DNA of 64,000 nucleotides. Source: Pseudomonas lini. GTDB taxonomy: Bacteria > Pseudomonadota > Gammaproteobacteria > Pseudomonadales > Pseudomonadaceae. The translations under genes were made by a program, and so were the position numbers. The stretch is from positions 62,001 to 126,000 of the forward strand of contig NZ_JAUSSR010000017.1 of assembly GCF_030812475.1 (NCBI RefSeq), in the 5' to 3' direction. The notes below the pieces were generated by a model. It did not search any database. It was not told the origin of the DNA and saw only the letters and a program-made list of their open reading frames with translations. Below are positions 26,556 to 35,590 of the stretch, piece after piece. Numbering within the stretch: the stretch's first letter is position 1; each line of letters begins with the position of its first letter.

Positions 26556-27776
26556 ATGCGCCGCGTCGTTATCACTGGTCTGGGCATCGTTTCGTGCCTG
26601 GGCAATGACAAAGAGACCGTCTCCGCTAACCTGCGTGCAAGCCGCCCTGGCATCCGGTTCAACCCGGAATATGCCGAAATGGGTCTGCGTAGCCAGGTTT
26701 CCGGCTCCATTGACCTTCCCCTCGAAGAGCTGATCGATCGCAAGATCTTTCGCTTCGTCGGCCACGCGGCGGCTTACGCCTACCTGGCCATGAAAGACGC
26801 CATCGCCGATTCCGGTCTGAGCGATGAACAAGTCTCCAACCCGCGTACCGGCCTGATTGCCGGTTCCGGCGGTGCTTCCACGCTGAACCAGATGGAAGCG
26901 CTGGACATCCTGCGCGAGAAAGGCGTGAAGCGCGTCGGCCCATACCGCGTGACGCGGACCATGAGCAGCACCGTTTCCGCTTGCCTGGCCACGCCGTTCA
27001 AGATCAAGGGCCTGAACTATTCCATCGCGTCTGCCTGTGCCACCAGTGCTCACTGCATCGGTACCGCCATGGAACAGATCCAGATGGGCAAGCAGGACAT
27101 CGTGTTCGCTGGCGGCGGTGAAGAAGAACACTGGAGCCAATCGTTCCTGTTCGACGCCATGGGCGCCCTGTCCAGCCAGTACAACGAAACCCCGGAAAAA
27201 GCGTCCCGTGCCTACGACGCCAAGCGTGACGGTTTCGTCATCGCCGGCGGTGGCGGCATGGTCGTGGTCGAGGAGCTGGAACACGCTCTGGCCCGCGGCG
27301 CGAAGATCTACGCCGAAATCGTTGGCTACGGTGCGACCTCCGACGGCTACGACATGGTCGCCCCAAGCGGCGAAGGCGCCATCCGCTGCATGCAGATGGC
27401 CATGTCCACCGTTGACGCTCCGATCGACTACCTGAACACCCACGGCACCTCGACTCCGGTCGGCGACGTCATGGAAATGAAAGGTGTGCGTGAAGTGTTC
27501 GGCGACAAGGCTCCAGCCATCAGCTCCACCAAGAGCCTGTCGGGTCACTCCCTGGGCGCCGCCGGCGTTCACGAAGCGATCTACTGCATGTTGATGATGG
27601 AAGGCAACTTCATGGCAGGTTCGGCCAACATCGACGAACTGGACCCGGAAGTGGCAGACATGCCGATCCTGACCAAGACTCGCGAAGACGCCACCATCGA
27701 CACCGTGATGAGCAACAGCTTCGGTTTCGGTGGCACCAATGCCACGCTGGTACTGAAGCGCTGGTCGGGTAAGTAA
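26556..27776 (+). CDS. fabB: 3-oxoacyl-ACP synthase I
   Basis: A 406-residue beta-ketoacyl-ACP synthase that elongates cis-3-decenoyl-ACP and so commits carbon to unsaturated fatty acids. Catalytic Cys in SACATSAHCIG (about 161-171), His in NTHGTSTPVGD (about 296-306) and KSLSGHSLGAAG (about 327-338) are present. Highly expressed-gene codon use. A strong terminator follows. Confidence 0.98.
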   Translation: MRRVVITGLGIVSCLGNDKETVSANLRASRPGIRFNPEYAEMGLRSQVSGSIDLPLEELIDRKIFRFVGHAAAYAYLAMKDAIADSGLSDEQVSNPRTGLIAGSGGASTLNQMEALDILREKGVKRVGPYRVTRTMSSTVSACLATPFKIKGLNYSIASACATSAHCIGTAMEQIQMGKQDIVFAGGGEEEHWSQSFLFDAMGALSSQYNETPEKASRAYDAKRDGFVIAGGGGMVVVEELEHALARGAKIYAEIVGYGATSDGYDMVAPSGEGAIRCMQMAMSTVDAPIDYLNTHGTSTPVGDVMEMKGVREVFGDKAPAISSTKSLSGHSLGAAGVHEAIYCMLMMEGNFMAGSANIDELDPEVADMPILTKTREDATIDTVMSNSFGFGGTNATLVLKRWSGK

Positions 27777-27799
27777 TACCCCACCGCTGCGCCGCACAC

Positions 27800-27832
27800 A
27801 AAAACGCCCCGACTGGTTCGGGGCGTTTTTTT
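27800..27832 (+). terminator. Terminator of fabA-fabB
   Basis: AAAACGCCCCGA, a short loop, then TCGGGGCGTTTTTTT: a 12-bp stem with a T run, 24 bases after the fabB stop. Confidence 0.93.
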
Positions 27833-27854
27833 GTCTGAAAAATGGGCAACACCG

Positions 27855-27958
27855 CAGTCCTTGTGGGAGCGGGCTTGCTCGCGAAGGCGGCATCACAGTC
27901 GATAATCATGTTGGATGTGATGCCCTCTTCGCGAGCAAGCCCGCTCCCACAAGGACTG
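27855..27958. repeat. REP pair with extended arms
   Basis: CAGTCCTTGTGGGAGCGGGC plus TTGCTCGCGAA and its exact complement at the other end give arms of about 31 bases, longer than the REP core, around a 43-base spacer. Confidence 0.88.
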
Positions 27959-28175
27959 TGTGTGGCCCTTGGTTATCAGGGTCGCCAACATGAAGCTTTT
28001 GTCATGAAACTTAATGCCCTGCGACCGAATGCCGCGTGTTTGGCGGGCTGCAGGACTTTTGCAAATCTGACAAAAATACCTTGCCGATTTATGTCGTTTA
28101 CTTAGCAAGCTACCAAAATATATAACAAAGGCCTGCACACGCCTTGCTGCAGATAACAGAGATTGGAGCTAGCAG
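27959..28175. other. Intergenic region before the 62-residue gene
   Basis: 217 bases, moderately A/T-rich near 28070-28130 (ATATATAAC), probably the promoter of the small gene at 28176. TTGGAG at 28163-28168 is its ribosome binding site. No gene or repeat seen. Confidence 0.4.
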
Positions 28176-28364
28176 ATGACTGTAAAAGTAACTGAACGCG
28201 ACGATTCACATAAATCCCATGAAGGCATAGCCGCCGGTATCCGGATCTGGGATGTACATCAACAAGACATGCTGGTGGGGATGTTTCATTCCGAGACCGA
28301 CGCCCACAGCTACAAGGCCGAACTGGAAAAACAGGAGCAGCAGCGCGAACTGCTTTCCGCCTAG
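28176..28364 (+). CDS. Small conserved protein, function unknown
   Basis: 62 residues, hydrophilic, with no signal or membrane segment. The centre reads GIRIWDVHQQDMLVGMF, a beta-strand pair, and the C-terminus is a short charged helix. A good ribosome binding site and the isolated position between two repeats with its own upstream region support a real gene. I recall similar short hypothetical proteins in other pseudomonads but no function. Confidence 0.65.
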   Translation: MTVKVTERDDSHKSHEGIAAGIRIWDVHQQDMLVGMFHSETDAHSYKAELEKQEQQRELLSA

Positions 28365-28381
28365 GCGCGGAGCATAAGCAA

Positions 28382-28483
28382 CTGTAGGAGCAAGCCTGCT
28401 CGCGATGGTCGTTAACGATAACGCGTACTTACTGGTTAAACGCGGCGATCTCGAGTCCATCGCGAGCAAGCTTGCTCCTACAG
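28382..28483. repeat. REP pair sharing its spacer with 8519-8613
   Basis: CTGTAGGAGCAAGCCTGCTC plus GCGATGG, inverted at the far end. The spacer GTCGTTAACGATAACGCGTA, then TTACTGGTTAAACGCGGCG, is the complement of that at 8519-8613 with few changes. Confidence 0.88.
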
Positions 28484-28534
28484 AACGGCATTACCTCATC
28501 AGCGGGGTTTACCGTTGTTGCAGCCTTTAACGGC

Positions 28535-29077
28535 TTACCACATCAGATCATCCGGGATCTGATAGGCCGCGTACGGATCGTCCTCGGCAACGACTTCTTC
28601 GGTATGAACGTTCAACTGCACGATACGCTGCGGATCGCGCTCCTGAATCTTCAGGGCCGCCTCTCGCGGGATCACTTCGTAGCCGCCGGCATGGTGCACG
28701 ATCGCCAGCGAACCGTTGCTGAGCTTGTTGCGCATCAGCGTGTTGACGCAAAGGCGCTTGACCTTCTTGTCGTCGACGAAGTTGTAGTAATCCTCGGTGG
28801 TCAGCTTCGGCAGGCGCGAGACCTCGATCAATTGCTTGACCTGGGCGGCGCGGGCTTTTGCTTCGGCCTTTTCCTGCTGCTGACGGTTCAGCTCCTGGTC
28901 GCGCTTGACCTTCTCGGCCATGGCTTCCTGGGCGGCCCGCTGCTGCGAATCATCCAGTTCGATCTGGCCTTTGTGGGCCAGGCGTTGCTGCTTCTGTTTA
29001 TCTTTGCCGACCTGCTTGGCCTGCTTCTGGTTGACCAGCCCTGCTTTAAGCAACTGGTCGCGAAGGGAAATGCTCAT
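28535..29077 (-). CDS. DUF2058 protein (YaiL-like)
   Basis: A 180-residue highly charged protein. Residues 1-85 are Lys/Gln/Glu-rich helix (LVNQKQAKQVGKDKQKQQR), probably coiled coil. A compact domain at about 95-165 contains YYNFVDDKKVKRLCVN and LAIVHHAGGYEVIPRE. It matches DUF2058 (E. coli YaiL); role unknown though RNA or nucleoprotein association has been suggested by composition only. It stands 28 bases downstream of mazG on the same strand. Confidence 0.88.
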   Translation of the reverse strand: MSISLRDQLLKAGLVNQKQAKQVGKDKQKQQRLAHKGQIELDDSQQRAAQEAMAEKVKRDQELNRQQQEKAEAKARAAQVKQLIEVSRLPKLTTEDYYNFVDDKKVKRLCVNTLMRNKLSNGSLAIVHHAGGYEVIPREAALKIQERDPQRIVQLNVHTEEVVAEDDPYAAYQIPDDLMW

Positions 29078-29105
29078 GGTGCTTATTTCTCACTTAGGCA
29101 ACTGC

Positions 29106-29939
29106 TCAACCGCAGCTGGGCATATTCTTTTCCAGACGTTTGGCTTCGCCCCACAAGGCGTCCAACTCTTCGAGGGTGCAATCTTCCATGGGACGGTGGG
29201 TGTCGCGCAATGCCTGTTCGATAAATCGGAAGCGCCTTTCGAACTTGCTGTTGGCACCGCGCAAGGCAGTTTCCGGGTCGACCTTGAGATGACGCGCCAG
29301 ATTGACCACGGAAAACAGCAGATCCCCGACCTCATCGGCAACCGCTACCGGGTCATTGTCGGCCATGGCTTCAAGCACTTCATCCAGCTCTTCGCGCACT
29401 TTGTCGAGCACCGGCAAGGCGTCAGGCCAGTCGAAACCGACCTGCCCTGCACGCTTTTGCAATTTCGCCGAGCGGGACAATGCCGGCAATGCTGCGGGTA
29501 CGTCGTCGAGCAAGGACAGTTGTTCCGGTGCCGAGGATTTCTCCGCCCGTTCTTCAGCCTTGATCTCTTCCCAGCGCTGCTTGACCTGTTCTTCACTCAG
29601 GCGCGGAACATCCAGCGGCGCGTACAGATCGCCGGTGGGAAACACGTGAGGATGGCGGCGGATCAACTTGCGGGTGATGCTGTCGACCACACCCGCGAAT
29701 TCGAAGCGCCCTTCTTCCCGGGCCAGCTGGCTGTAATAAACCACCTGGAACAGCAAATCCCCCAACTCGCCCTGCAAGTGATCGAAATCACCGCGCTCGA
29801 TGGCGTCGGCGACTTCATAAGCTTCTTCGAGGGTGTGCGGGACGATGGTGGCGTAGGTTTGCCTGATGTCCCACGGGCAGCCGAACTGCGGGTCGCGCAG
29901 GCGGTTCATCAGGTGCAGCAAGTCTTCAAGTGAATACAT
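29106..29939 (-). CDS. mazG: Nucleoside triphosphate pyrophosphohydrolase
   Basis: A 277-residue tandem-repeat MazG, all alpha. The first domain has GCPWD and EEAYEVADAI with GELGDLLFQVVYYSQLA; the second has the same ExxE...ExxD pattern (EELDEVLEAM, DEVGDLLFSVVNLARHL). It hydrolyses NTPs and dNTPs to NMP and PPi, removes aberrant nucleotides and in E. coli lowers ppGpp, which fits its place right after relA. The ATG at 29939 is preferred over the TTG at 29942. Confidence 0.95.
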   Translation of the reverse strand: MYSLEDLLHLMNRLRDPQFGCPWDIRQTYATIVPHTLEEAYEVADAIERGDFDHLQGELGDLLFQVVYYSQLAREEGRFEFAGVVDSITRKLIRRHPHVFPTGDLYAPLDVPRLSEEQVKQRWEEIKAEERAEKSSAPEQLSLLDDVPAALPALSRSAKLQKRAGQVGFDWPDALPVLDKVREELDEVLEAMADNDPVAVADEVGDLLFSVVNLARHLKVDPETALRGANSKFERRFRFIEQALRDTHRPMEDCTLEELDALWGEAKRLEKNMPSCG

Positions 29940-29960
29940 CAATCAGTCTCTTTCCGCTCA

Positions 29961-30062
29961 CTGTAGGAGCGAGCTTGCTCGCGATGGACGTTAACGATGA
30001 CGCGTGTTGCCTGGATGAACGCGTCGCCTTCTGGTTCTTCGCGAGCAAGCTCGCTCCTACAG
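29961..30062. repeat. REP pair between mazG and relA
   Basis: CTGTAGGAGCGAGCTTGCTC plus GCGATGG, inverted at the far end (TTCGCGAGCAAGCTCGCTCC). The spacer again carries CGTTAACGATGACGCG. Confidence 0.85.
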
Positions 30063-30074
30063 GTACCGGCTGAA

Positions 30075-32318
30075 TCACGGCGTGCGGTTACGCCGGGTCT
30101 CGATGATGTTCGGCAACTGGGAAATCCGTCCCAGTAACCGCCCCAGTGCATCCAGCCCCGGAATCTCGATGGTCAGGGACATCAACGCAGTGTTGTCTTC
30201 CTTGTTCGAACGGGTGTTGACCGCCAGCACGTTGATCCGCTCGTTGAGCAGCACCTGCGAAACGTCACGCAGTAGCCCGGACCGGTCGTAGGCGCGGATG
30301 ATGATGTCCACCGGGTAGGTGAGCACCGGCACCGGGCCCCAGCTGACCTGGATGATCCGCTCCGGCTCGCGCCCGGCCAATTGCAATACCGAGGCGCAGT
30401 CCTGACGGTGAATGCTCACACCGCGGCCCACGGTGATGTAACCGACGATCGCATCCCCCGGCAGCGGCTGGCAGCAGCCGGCCATCTGCGTCATCAGGTT
30501 GCCGACGCCCTGGATCTGGATATCGCCGCGCTTGCCCGGTTTGTAGCCGGTGGCCTTGCGCGGGATGAGTTCGAGCTGTTCGTTGCCGCGCTCCGGCTCC
30601 ACCAGCTGCTGGGCCAGGTTGACCAGTTGCGCCAGGCGCAAATCCCCCGCCCCCAACGCGGCGTACATGTCCTCGGCCGTCTTCATGTTGGCCTTGTCGG
30701 CCAGCTTGTCGAAGTCCACCGCGGGCAGGCCCAGGCGGCTGAGCTCACGCTCGAGCAAGGTCTTGCCGGCTGCGACGTTCTGATCCCGCGCCTGCAATTT
30801 GAACCAGTGAACGATCTTCGCCCGAGCCCGCGAGGTGGTGATGTAGCCCAGGTTCGGGTTCAGCCAGTCGCGACTCGGCGTGCCGTGCTTGCTGGTGATG
30901 ATCTCGACCTGTTCACCGGTTTGCAGGCTGTAGTTGAGTGGCACGATCCGTCCGTTGATCTTCGCGCCGCGACAGTTGTGACCGATCTCGGTGTGCACCC
31001 GGTAGGCGAAGTCCAGTGGCGTCGCGCCCTTCGGCAAATCGATGGCGTGACCGTCCGGGGTGAAGATGTAGACCCGGTCCGGTTCGATATCGACCCGCAG
31101 CTGGTCTGCCAGGCCGCCAATGTCGCCCAGTTCTTCATGCCACTCGAGGACCTGGCGCAGCCAGGAGATTTTCTCTTCGTAGTGGTTGGAGCCGGACTTG
31201 ACGTCGGTGCCCTTGTAGCGCCAATGGGCGCAAACGCCCAGTTCCGCCTCTTCGTGCATCGCGTGGGTGCGGATCTGCACTTCCAGCACCTTGCCCTCGG
31301 GCCCGATCACCGCGGTGTGCAGCGAGCGGTAGCCGTTCTCCTTGGGGTTGGCGATGTAGTCGTCGAATTCCTTCGGGATGTGCCGCCACAATGTGTGGAC
31401 GATGCCGAGCGCGGTGTAGCAGTCGCGCATTTCCGGCACCAGGACACGAACGGCGCGCACGTCGTAGATCTGGCTGAATTCCAGACCCTTGCGCTGCATT
31501 TTGCGCCAGATCGAATAGATGTGCTTGGCCCGGCCGCTGATATCGGCATCGACCCCGGTGGCCTGCAATTCGACTTTCAGCTGGTTCATCACATCGGCGA
31601 TGAAGCGCTCGCGATCCAGGCGCCGCTCGTGGAGCAGCTTGGCAATCTGCTTGTACTGATCGGGCTCGAGGTAACGGAAGGACAAGTCCTCCAGCTCCCA
31701 CTTGATGTGACCGATGCCGAGACGGTGAGCCAGGGGCGCATAGATGTCGAAGACTTCACGGGCCACACGGTTGCGTTTCTCGTCGTCGGCGGTTTTCACC
31801 GCACGGATCGCGCAGGTGCGCTCGGCGAGCTTGATCAGCGCGACGCGAACGTCGTCGACCATGGCCACCAGCATCTTGCGCAGGTTTTCCACCTGGCCCT
31901 GGGTCCCCAGCACCAGGGATTGACGGGGGCTGAGGCTGGCGCTGATGGCCGCCATGCGCAACACACCGTCGATGAGTTTGGCGACCACCGGACCGAAGCG
32001 CTGGCTGACCGCCGGCAGTTCGATCTGGCCTTCGCGCACGCCGCGGTACAAGACCGCGGCAACCAACGAATCCTGATCGAGTTTGAGGTCGGCGAGGATC
32101 TCGGCGATCTCAAGGCCCGTGCGGAAACTCGAGGTCCCTTCGGACCAGAGATTCTTCGCCGCATTGGCCTGTTGTTCAGAGGCGCGAGCGAACTCGCACG
32201 CTTCCTTCAAGGCTTCGCGATCCAGTGCCAGATCGACACTGACCGCATGATCGAGCCAAGCCTCGAGATTGATACTGCCGTCGGTGTTGATCGGCTGGTG
32301 TGCTCTCACCTGTACCAT
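30075..32318 (-). CDS. relA: GTP pyrophosphokinase RelA
   Basis: A 747-residue ribosome-linked (p)ppGpp synthetase. The N-terminal HD domain is degenerate (LYRGVREGQI in place of the HD-containing motif of SpoT), as in RelA. The synthetase domain (about 235-355) has YDVRAVRVLVPEMRDCYTAL and NPKENGYRSLHTAV. A TGS domain (about 405-470), the helical/CC region with MAGCCQPLPGD and a C-terminal ACT domain (about 665-745) follow. It lies upstream of mazG and downstream of rlmD as in P. aeruginosa. GTP/ATP to pppGpp/AMP under amino acid starvation. Confidence 0.97.
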   Translation of the reverse strand: MVQVRAHQPINTDGSINLEAWLDHAVSVDLALDREALKEACEFARASEQQANAAKNLWSEGTSSFRTGLEIAEILADLKLDQDSLVAAVLYRGVREGQIELPAVSQRFGPVVAKLIDGVLRMAAISASLSPRQSLVLGTQGQVENLRKMLVAMVDDVRVALIKLAERTCAIRAVKTADDEKRNRVAREVFDIYAPLAHRLGIGHIKWELEDLSFRYLEPDQYKQIAKLLHERRLDRERFIADVMNQLKVELQATGVDADISGRAKHIYSIWRKMQRKGLEFSQIYDVRAVRVLVPEMRDCYTALGIVHTLWRHIPKEFDDYIANPKENGYRSLHTAVIGPEGKVLEVQIRTHAMHEEAELGVCAHWRYKGTDVKSGSNHYEEKISWLRQVLEWHEELGDIGGLADQLRVDIEPDRVYIFTPDGHAIDLPKGATPLDFAYRVHTEIGHNCRGAKINGRIVPLNYSLQTGEQVEIITSKHGTPSRDWLNPNLGYITTSRARAKIVHWFKLQARDQNVAAGKTLLERELSRLGLPAVDFDKLADKANMKTAEDMYAALGAGDLRLAQLVNLAQQLVEPERGNEQLELIPRKATGYKPGKRGDIQIQGVGNLMTQMAGCCQPLPGDAIVGYITVGRGVSIHRQDCASVLQLAGREPERIIQVSWGPVPVLTYPVDIIIRAYDRSGLLRDVSQVLLNERINVLAVNTRSNKEDNTALMSLTIEIPGLDALGRLLGRISQLPNIIETRRNRTP

Positions 32319-32441
32319 CTTGCTTACCTTCCCTACGACGCAGATTCAATGCGTCAAAATCGCTGACCTTCGCTGCCCATGAGCCCACGTCGGGCTGGTG
32401 CGCGGCTGCACGGGCGGGTCAGTCGGACCAGACGAGCCTTC

Positions 32442-33794
32442 CTAGCTCGCTTCAAATAACGCCATGGCCTCGACATGTGCCGTTTGAGGAAACATATCGA
32501 GAATCCCGGCACGTTTTAACCGGTAGCCCTGCTTGATCAATTCGACCGTGTCACGCGCCAGGGTTGCAGGGTTGCATGACACATACACCAACCGTTCGGC
32601 GCCCAACGACTTGAGCTTGCGCACGACCTCGAAAGCGCCGTCACGGGGTGGGTCCAAGAGTACCGCACAAAAGCCTTCGCGCGCCCATTCGGCATCGTTC
32701 AAAGGCTGGGATAAATCGGCCTGAAAAAACTTCGTATTATGCAGATTGTTGCTAGCGGCGTTAGCGGCTGCCCGCTCGACCATTGCCTGCACACCTTCGA
32801 CCGCCACCACTTCGCGAACGGCCCTGGCCAGCGGCAAGGCAAAATTGCCCAGGCCGCAGAACAGATCGAGCACCCGCTCATCGGCCTTTGGCTGCAGCCA
32901 TTCCAGCGCCTGGACGACCATCGCTTCGTTGACCCCGGCGTTGACCTGAATGAAATCTCCGGGCCGGTACGCCAGGTTCAAATCCCAGGTTTCCAAACGA
33001 TAGCCCAGGGACTGACCGGGCTCGACCGGATGCGGTTCGCCGTCACCGTGCAACCACAATTGAGCTTCATGGAAGGCGCAGAAATCCTTGAGGATCGTCA
33101 GGTCGGCGTCGGACAGCGGCGCCATGTGCCGCAACAGGACGGCCAGGGACGAGCCGCTGAACAATTCCACATGACCCAACGCCTGAGGCTTGCTCAAGCG
33201 CCGGAGCATGTCCGGCAAGCGGGTCATGATTGGCTGCAATGGCTGTACCAGCACCGGGCATTCGTTGATTGCAACGATGTCCTGACTGCCCGCCGCGCGA
33301 AAACCGACTTCGAGTTTTTTCGCCTTCATGTCCCAGCGCACCGCCACTCGGGCGCGACGGCGGTAACCGAATTCCGGACCGCTCAACGGCGCTGCCCACT
33401 CTTGGGGTTCGACACCGGCGACCTTCGATAATTGCTCGGCGAGCATGCGTTGTTTCAGGGCGAGTTGTTCATCGTGCGGCAGATGTTGCACGCTGCAACC
33501 GCCGCAGCGACCGGCATGGGGGCACGGTGCCGGGCGACGCAATTCGCTGGCCTGGAACACGCGCTCGGTGCGCGCCTCGACCACTTTGCCGTGGGCGCCC
33601 AGCACCCGCGCTTCGACTTCTTCACCGGCCAATGCACCGAGGACGAACCAGGTGCGACCTTCGAAAAACGCGATGCCGCGGCCGTCGTTGGCCAGGCGCT
33701 CGATACTCAGGCGCTGCTTTTTGCCGGTCGGGATTTGCGGGGCCTTGCTGCCGCCGGTGGGCTGGAAGCGCAGGCCTCTCTCTTGCCTGGCCAT
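32442..33794 (-). CDS. rlmD: 23S rRNA (uracil-1939-C5)-methyltransferase RlmD
   Basis: A 450-residue enzyme with an N-terminal TRAM-type domain (about 20-80), iron-sulfur cysteines in CPHAGRCGGCS (about 90-100), the SAM site VLDLFCGLGNFALPLA (about 306-321), DPPRDG (about 378) and the catalytic Cys in YVSCNPATLARD (about 400-411). It methylates U1939 of 23S rRNA. ATG 33794 overlaps the cysM stop by one base. Confidence 0.97.
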   Translation of the reverse strand: MARQERGLRFQPTGGSKAPQIPTGKKQRLSIERLANDGRGIAFFEGRTWFVLGALAGEEVEARVLGAHGKVVEARTERVFQASELRRPAPCPHAGRCGGCSVQHLPHDEQLALKQRMLAEQLSKVAGVEPQEWAAPLSGPEFGYRRRARVAVRWDMKAKKLEVGFRAAGSQDIVAINECPVLVQPLQPIMTRLPDMLRRLSKPQALGHVELFSGSSLAVLLRHMAPLSDADLTILKDFCAFHEAQLWLHGDGEPHPVEPGQSLGYRLETWDLNLAYRPGDFIQVNAGVNEAMVVQALEWLQPKADERVLDLFCGLGNFALPLARAVREVVAVEGVQAMVERAAANAASNNLHNTKFFQADLSQPLNDAEWAREGFCAVLLDPPRDGAFEVVRKLKSLGAERLVYVSCNPATLARDTVELIKQGYRLKRAGILDMFPQTAHVEAMALFEAS

Positions 33795-34696
33795 CAGTGG
33801 GGCGCGTCGAAAATGCCGGTCGACAGGTATCGGTCGCCACGGTCGCAGATGATCGCGACGATCACCGCGTTTTCAACTTCTTTGGACAGGCGCAGCATCG
33901 CCGCCACCGCACCGCCCGAGGACACGCCACAGAAGATGCCTTCTTCGCGGGCCAGACGACGGGTCACGTCTTCGGCCTCGCTTTGCGCCATGTCGACGAT
34001 CCGGTCCACGCGATCGGCCTGGTAGATCTTCGGCAGGTATTCCTGCGGCCAGCGACGAATACCTGGAATCGCCGAACCTTCCATCGGTTGCAGACCAATG
34101 ATCTGCACGTTGTCGTTCTGCTCTTTCAAGTAGCGCGAAACGCCCATGATGGTGCCAGTGGTGCCCATCGAACTGACAAAATGCGTGATGGTGCCTTCGG
34201 TCTGACGCCAGATTTCCGGACCGGTGGTGGTGTAGTGCGCCTCGGGGTTGTCGCCGTTGGCGAACTGATCCAGTACTTTGCCGCGGCCTTCTGCTTCCAT
34301 GCGCTGGGCGAGGTCGCGCGCGCCTTCCATGCCTTCTTCCTGGGTGACCAGGATCAGTTCGGCACCATAGGCGGTCATCGCCGCCTTGCGCTCGGCGCTG
34401 GAATTGTCCGGCATGATCAGGATCATCTTGTAGCCCTTGATCGCGGCGGCCATGGCCAGGGCGATCCCGGTATTGCCCGAGGTCGCCTCGATCAGCGTAT
34501 CGCCGACATGGATCTGCCCGCGCAATTCGGCGCGGGTGATCATCGACAACGCCGGACGGTCCTTGACCGAACCCGCCGGGTTATTCCCTTCAAGCTTGAG
34601 CAAAAGGGTGTTGCTGGTGGCACCGGGCAGGCGCTGCAAACGGACCAGCGGAGTGTTGCCGACGCAATCGGCGATAGTTGGGTACTGCAAGGTCAT
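33794..34696 (-). CDS. cysM: Cysteine synthase B
   Basis: A 300-residue PLP enzyme making cysteine from O-acetylserine with thiosulfate or sulfide. PLP lysine in NPAGSVKDRPA (about 40-50), substrate loop in EATSGNTGIALA, phosphate loop in SSMGTTGTIMG (about 172-182). The CysM-type RRWPQEYLPKIY segment is present. The frame upstream to 34762 adds nothing conserved; ATG 34696 (MTLQYPTIADCVGNTPLV) is the family start. Confidence 0.97.
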   Translation of the reverse strand: MTLQYPTIADCVGNTPLVRLQRLPGATSNTLLLKLEGNNPAGSVKDRPALSMITRAELRGQIHVGDTLIEATSGNTGIALAMAAAIKGYKMILIMPDNSSAERKAAMTAYGAELILVTQEEGMEGARDLAQRMEAEGRGKVLDQFANGDNPEAHYTTTGPEIWRQTEGTITHFVSSMGTTGTIMGVSRYLKEQNDNVQIIGLQPMEGSAIPGIRRWPQEYLPKIYQADRVDRIVDMAQSEAEDVTRRLAREEGIFCGVSSGGAVAAMLRLSKEVENAVIVAIICDRGDRYLSTGIFDAPH

Positions 34697-34800
34697 GGCG
34701 TATTCGCAATCCAAACTGCGGGGGCGACTATCATACCGGCAAACGTTCGCAGGCCATATCACGCAAAGTGCGGTGCTTATGGCTTATGGGAATAAGCGGA

Positions 34801-35336
34801 TTATTCAGTTCCCTCCCCCTGTGCAATATTCAGGGCATAAAACTCATGCAACTTGGCCTGCAACAACTGTTTGTCCGGTAGCTGGACCTGGTATTCCTTG
34901 AACTGGCGCTCCAGCTCACGCTTCGACCACTTCTCCTGAACCGCCATACGCACATAGAACTCCCGCTCTTGCGGGCGCTTGCTCTGGCTGAAGATGATCA
35001 CGTTGTGTGACCAGGATAATTGTCGCACCAGTGGTGCGACTTTCTCTTCAGCATGGTAGGTCTCATAGAACTGGCGCATCCGGAACAAATTCGACCGGGT
35101 AAACCACGCAACCCTGGTTGAGTCTGAGCCAGATGCTCGGCCAACTGGCTGACCACCGCATCACCCCACTCGGCCCGTTCCAGCTTGCGACTGATGTAAG
35201 CACCGACCTGCCAGTACAGTTCGATCAATCTGGTGTTGACCGCCTGAATGGCCTGCTGCCTGGCACTGCGAATAAGCACAAGCACTTCACTGAAGCGGTC
35301 GTCGACTGTGCTGGCGGGAACATCGGGTGCTTTCAT
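34801..35336 (-). pseudogene. DUF1016 (YhcG-type) nuclease-family gene, frameshifted and truncated
   Basis: Two fragments in different frames join into one DUF1016 N-terminal domain. The first, from ATG 35336 (MKAPDVPASTVDD), runs through QTQPGLRG; the second resumes FTRSNLFRMRQFYETY and ends LHEFYALNIAQGEGTE. Restoring one T in the run at 35101-35103 (minus strand GGTTTACC should read GGTTTTACC) joins them. The protein then stops near residue 178. Intact members have about 340-380 residues with a C-terminal PD-(D/E)XK domain, which is missing. It is flanked by cysM and the PirS-like kinase and replaces the region where P. aeruginosa carries pirA. Not functional as a nuclease. Confidence 0.85.
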
Positions 35337-35491
35337 GTCCAATCCTTGAAGCCGAGTAAAAGCGAGAGCTTAACCCGTCAAGAAAGCGTCAAGGTGCCGG
35401 CAAACCTCTTTAGGAAATGTCGTAAAAAAATTCGCGAACGTTCCGGCAAAAATCAGCACAACAGCGGTTGGCAGGGCCTCTTCGTCGAAAC

Positions 35492-35590
35492 GCCGCCCGG
35501 AGCCGGCTCGCTCCCACAAGGATTCCTGTTGCTCACACAATCTGTGGCCTCCCCGTATCCACTGTGGGAGCGAGCCTGCTCGCGAAGGCG
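35492..35590. repeat. Unequal REP pair overlapping a kinase stop codon
   Basis: One arm is intact (35562-35590, CTGTGGGAGCGAGCCTGCTC plus GCGAAGGCG); the other (35492-35520, GCCCGGAGCCGGCTCGCTCC) has diverged. The histidine kinase frame enters the intact arm from the left and stops inside the element at 35533. Confidence 0.75.

Noticed and set aside
30381..32366. Plus-strand open frame of 661 codons opposite relA
   Set aside because: Shadow frame; relA is unmistakable on the other strand and the frame has no ribosome binding site or motif.
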